A stretch of 5,377 bases of DNA. Origin: Candidatus Saccharimonadia bacterium. Its GTDB lineage: Bacteria > Patescibacteriota > Saccharimonadia > Saccharimonadales > Saccharimonadaceae. Under the pieces are notes generated by a model. That model saw nothing but the letters and a program-made list of their open reading frames with translations. It searched no databases and was not told where the DNA came from. The stretch covers positions 1 to 5,377 of the forward strand of contig JALRDG010000023.1 in the NCBI GenBank assembly GCA_023257055.1, in the 5' to 3' direction. The translations under genes and the position numbers were made by a program. Shown piece after piece: positions 4,815-5,377 of this stretch (positions within the stretch are counted from its first letter, which is position 1; each line of letters opens with the position of its first letter).

Positions 4815-5072
4815 TTACAGAAGTGCTTGAGCCAAATGAAGCACCCTTTCAGGCATAATTGTCCATGCTTCTTGTGGCGTGAGGTCGTCGAGATTTTTGC
4901 GTGGGCGTCGCCACCACTGCTCAACTCCATCGTCTGTGTACGATCCAGCTAGGCGCCAGTTAATAAAATCTTTTGCTTCGTTGAGGTTGGCGAACTGATA
5001 TAGCTCTGCCGTAATAGCAATTTCCGGTGCGGCTTTGCCGGATATTTCTGCTTGTTTTGGTATAAACTCCAT
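4815..5072 (-). CDS. 85-residue protein of unknown function; weak antitoxin-like (DUF2384/MbcA-type) C-terminal pattern
   Basis: A small soluble protein of 85 residues with no signal peptide or membrane span. Residues 18-45 (IAITAELYQFANLNEAKDFINWR) look helical. Residues 50-85 read VEQWWRRPRKNLDDLTPQEAW, then a helix VLHLAQALL. The spacing of Trp, Arg-Pro, Leu-Asp-x-Leu-Thr-Pro and a final helix is like the C-terminal toxin-binding module of MbcA/ParS/Xre antitoxins (W-x-x-x-P...L-G-G-x-[TS]-P). This resemblance is by eye; no helix-turn-helix domain and no RES-type toxin are visible beside it. The start at 5072 is fixed by AAGGAG four nt upstream, and the in-frame TTG at 5087 would lie before that site. 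It begins 78 bp after the HIT gene. A GATACT box about 20 nt before the ribosome binding site may be its promoter. Treat it as hypothetical. Confidence 0.72.
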   Translation of the reverse strand: MEFIPKQAEISGKAAPEIAITAELYQFANLNEAKDFINWRLAGSYTDDGVEQWWRRPRKNLDDLTPQEAWTIMPERVLHLAQALL

Positions 5073-5076
5073 ACGT

Positions 5077-5082
5077 CTCCTT
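5077..5082 (-). promoter_or_regulatory. Ribosome binding site of the 85-residue protein gene
   Basis: AAGGAG on the minus strand, four nt (ACGT) before the ATG at 5072. It rules out the in-frame TTG at 5087 as the start. It has the same sequence and spacing as the site of the YgjP-like gene. Confidence 0.8.
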
Positions 5083-5150
5083 CTCAATGTCAGAGTATCA
5101 AATATGAAATAGAACCTCTAGTCGAGAAGTTTTACCTGATTTACAGTAAG

Positions 5151-5377
5151 CTATTGCTGGCTACCGATACGTTTATTACTCGGCTGTTTAAAGGCATAAC
5201 GAAGTCCTTTGTGTGCCAAAGGCTCGTCGGCAAAACGCCCGAAAATATGCAAGTGGGCATGATCGACATTTTGACCACCTATTGGATGCACATTCCATCC
5301 AAGATTGTAGCCATCGGGCGTAAATTCATCTAACAATGTCTTACACCGTTTAATTAAGTCGCGCAATGCTTTCCATT
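5151..5377 (-). CDS. HIT-family (histidine triad) nucleotide-binding protein, N-terminus cut by window edge
   Basis: The C-terminal 74 residues of a HIT-superfamily protein; the start lies beyond the right edge. Counting from the first complete codon, residues 1-20 form the helix that precedes the core (WKALRDLIKRCKTLLDEF), then GYNLGWNVHPIGGQ (22-35) and the triad HAHLHI (39-44) with H39, H41 and H43, followed by an Arg at 47. The GGQ before the triad and the Arg after it are usual for the phosphate-binding loop. HIT proteins hydrolyse or transfer nucleotides from phosphoramidates, dinucleoside polyphosphates or adenylylated substrates; which applies here is not shown. The tail after the triad (GLRYAFKQPSNKRIGSQQ) is short and basic. 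It is the first gene of the window in transcription order and is followed after 78 bp by the 85-residue protein gene. Confidence 0.88.
   Translation of the reverse strand, partial: WKALRDLIKRCKTLLDEFTPDGYNLGWNVHPIGGQNVDHAHLHIFGRFADEPLAHKGLRYAFKQPSNKRIGSQQ

Noticed and set aside
5113..5131. Seven-bp hairpin (loop 5 nt) after the HIT gene, as a terminator
   Set aside because: The stem is short with a G-U pair and is followed by CUAUUUCAU rather than a U-tract, so termination is not supported.
1..5377. CRISPR arrays, insertion sequences, att sites
   Set aside because: No regularly spaced repeats, transposase motifs or terminal repeats were seen on either strand.

Overview
Organism. The window looks like a compact genome of the Patescibacteria/CPR type, most like Candidatus Saccharibacteria (TM7). 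The reasons are closely packed short genes, mostly with very short 5' leaders, a lone type IV pilin-like protein, a peptidase E-like protein, a YgjP-type zinc protein, a HIT protein and a PAS histidine kinase, all at moderate G+C. This placement is inference from gene content and style; no marker gene is present. The standard genetic code fits every gene.

Layout. All nine recognised genes lie on the minus strand, so the reading order runs from high to low coordinates: a HIT-family protein cut by the right edge (to 5151); an 85-residue protein of unknown function with a weak resemblance to antitoxin toxin-binding domains (4815-5072); a gap of about 195 bp holding a strong -10 box and a possible 23-codon leader ORF; a 68-residue single-span membrane protein (4413-4619); an intrinsic terminator (4361-4397) that runs straight into the next promoter; a peptidase E-like serine hydrolase (3629-4345); a gamma-glutamylcyclotransferase-like protein (3218-3586); a type IV pilin-like protein (2637-3167); a P-loop ATPase/kinase (1885-2493); a YgjP-like zinc protein (1165-1860); and a six-span membrane PAS histidine kinase cut by the left edge (1-1117). 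No plus-strand gene, RNA gene, mobile element or CRISPR array was seen, and no stretch above 300 bp lacks a gene. The 143-bp gap 2494-2636 holds only the ATPase promoter.

How the genes work together. There is no single obvious pathway. Peptidase E, the cyclotransferase-like protein and the HIT protein are small housekeeping or salvage enzymes (peptide, gamma-glutamyl and nucleotide metabolism). The pilin belongs to the surface pilus machinery. The ATPase and the YgjP-like gene are separated by 24 bp and are probably co-transcribed. The kinase follows 47 bp later and has its own promoter-like sequence.

Main pattern. Genes fall into two classes by start region. Five (kinase, ATPase, pilin, cyclotransferase, peptidase E) have a -10 box ending only 6 to 9 nt before the ATG and no ribosome binding site, which predicts leaderless or nearly leaderless mRNAs. 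Three (YgjP-like, the 85-residue protein and the 68-residue protein) have a clear AAGGAG/AAGGAA ribosome binding site. This layout also decides several start codons.
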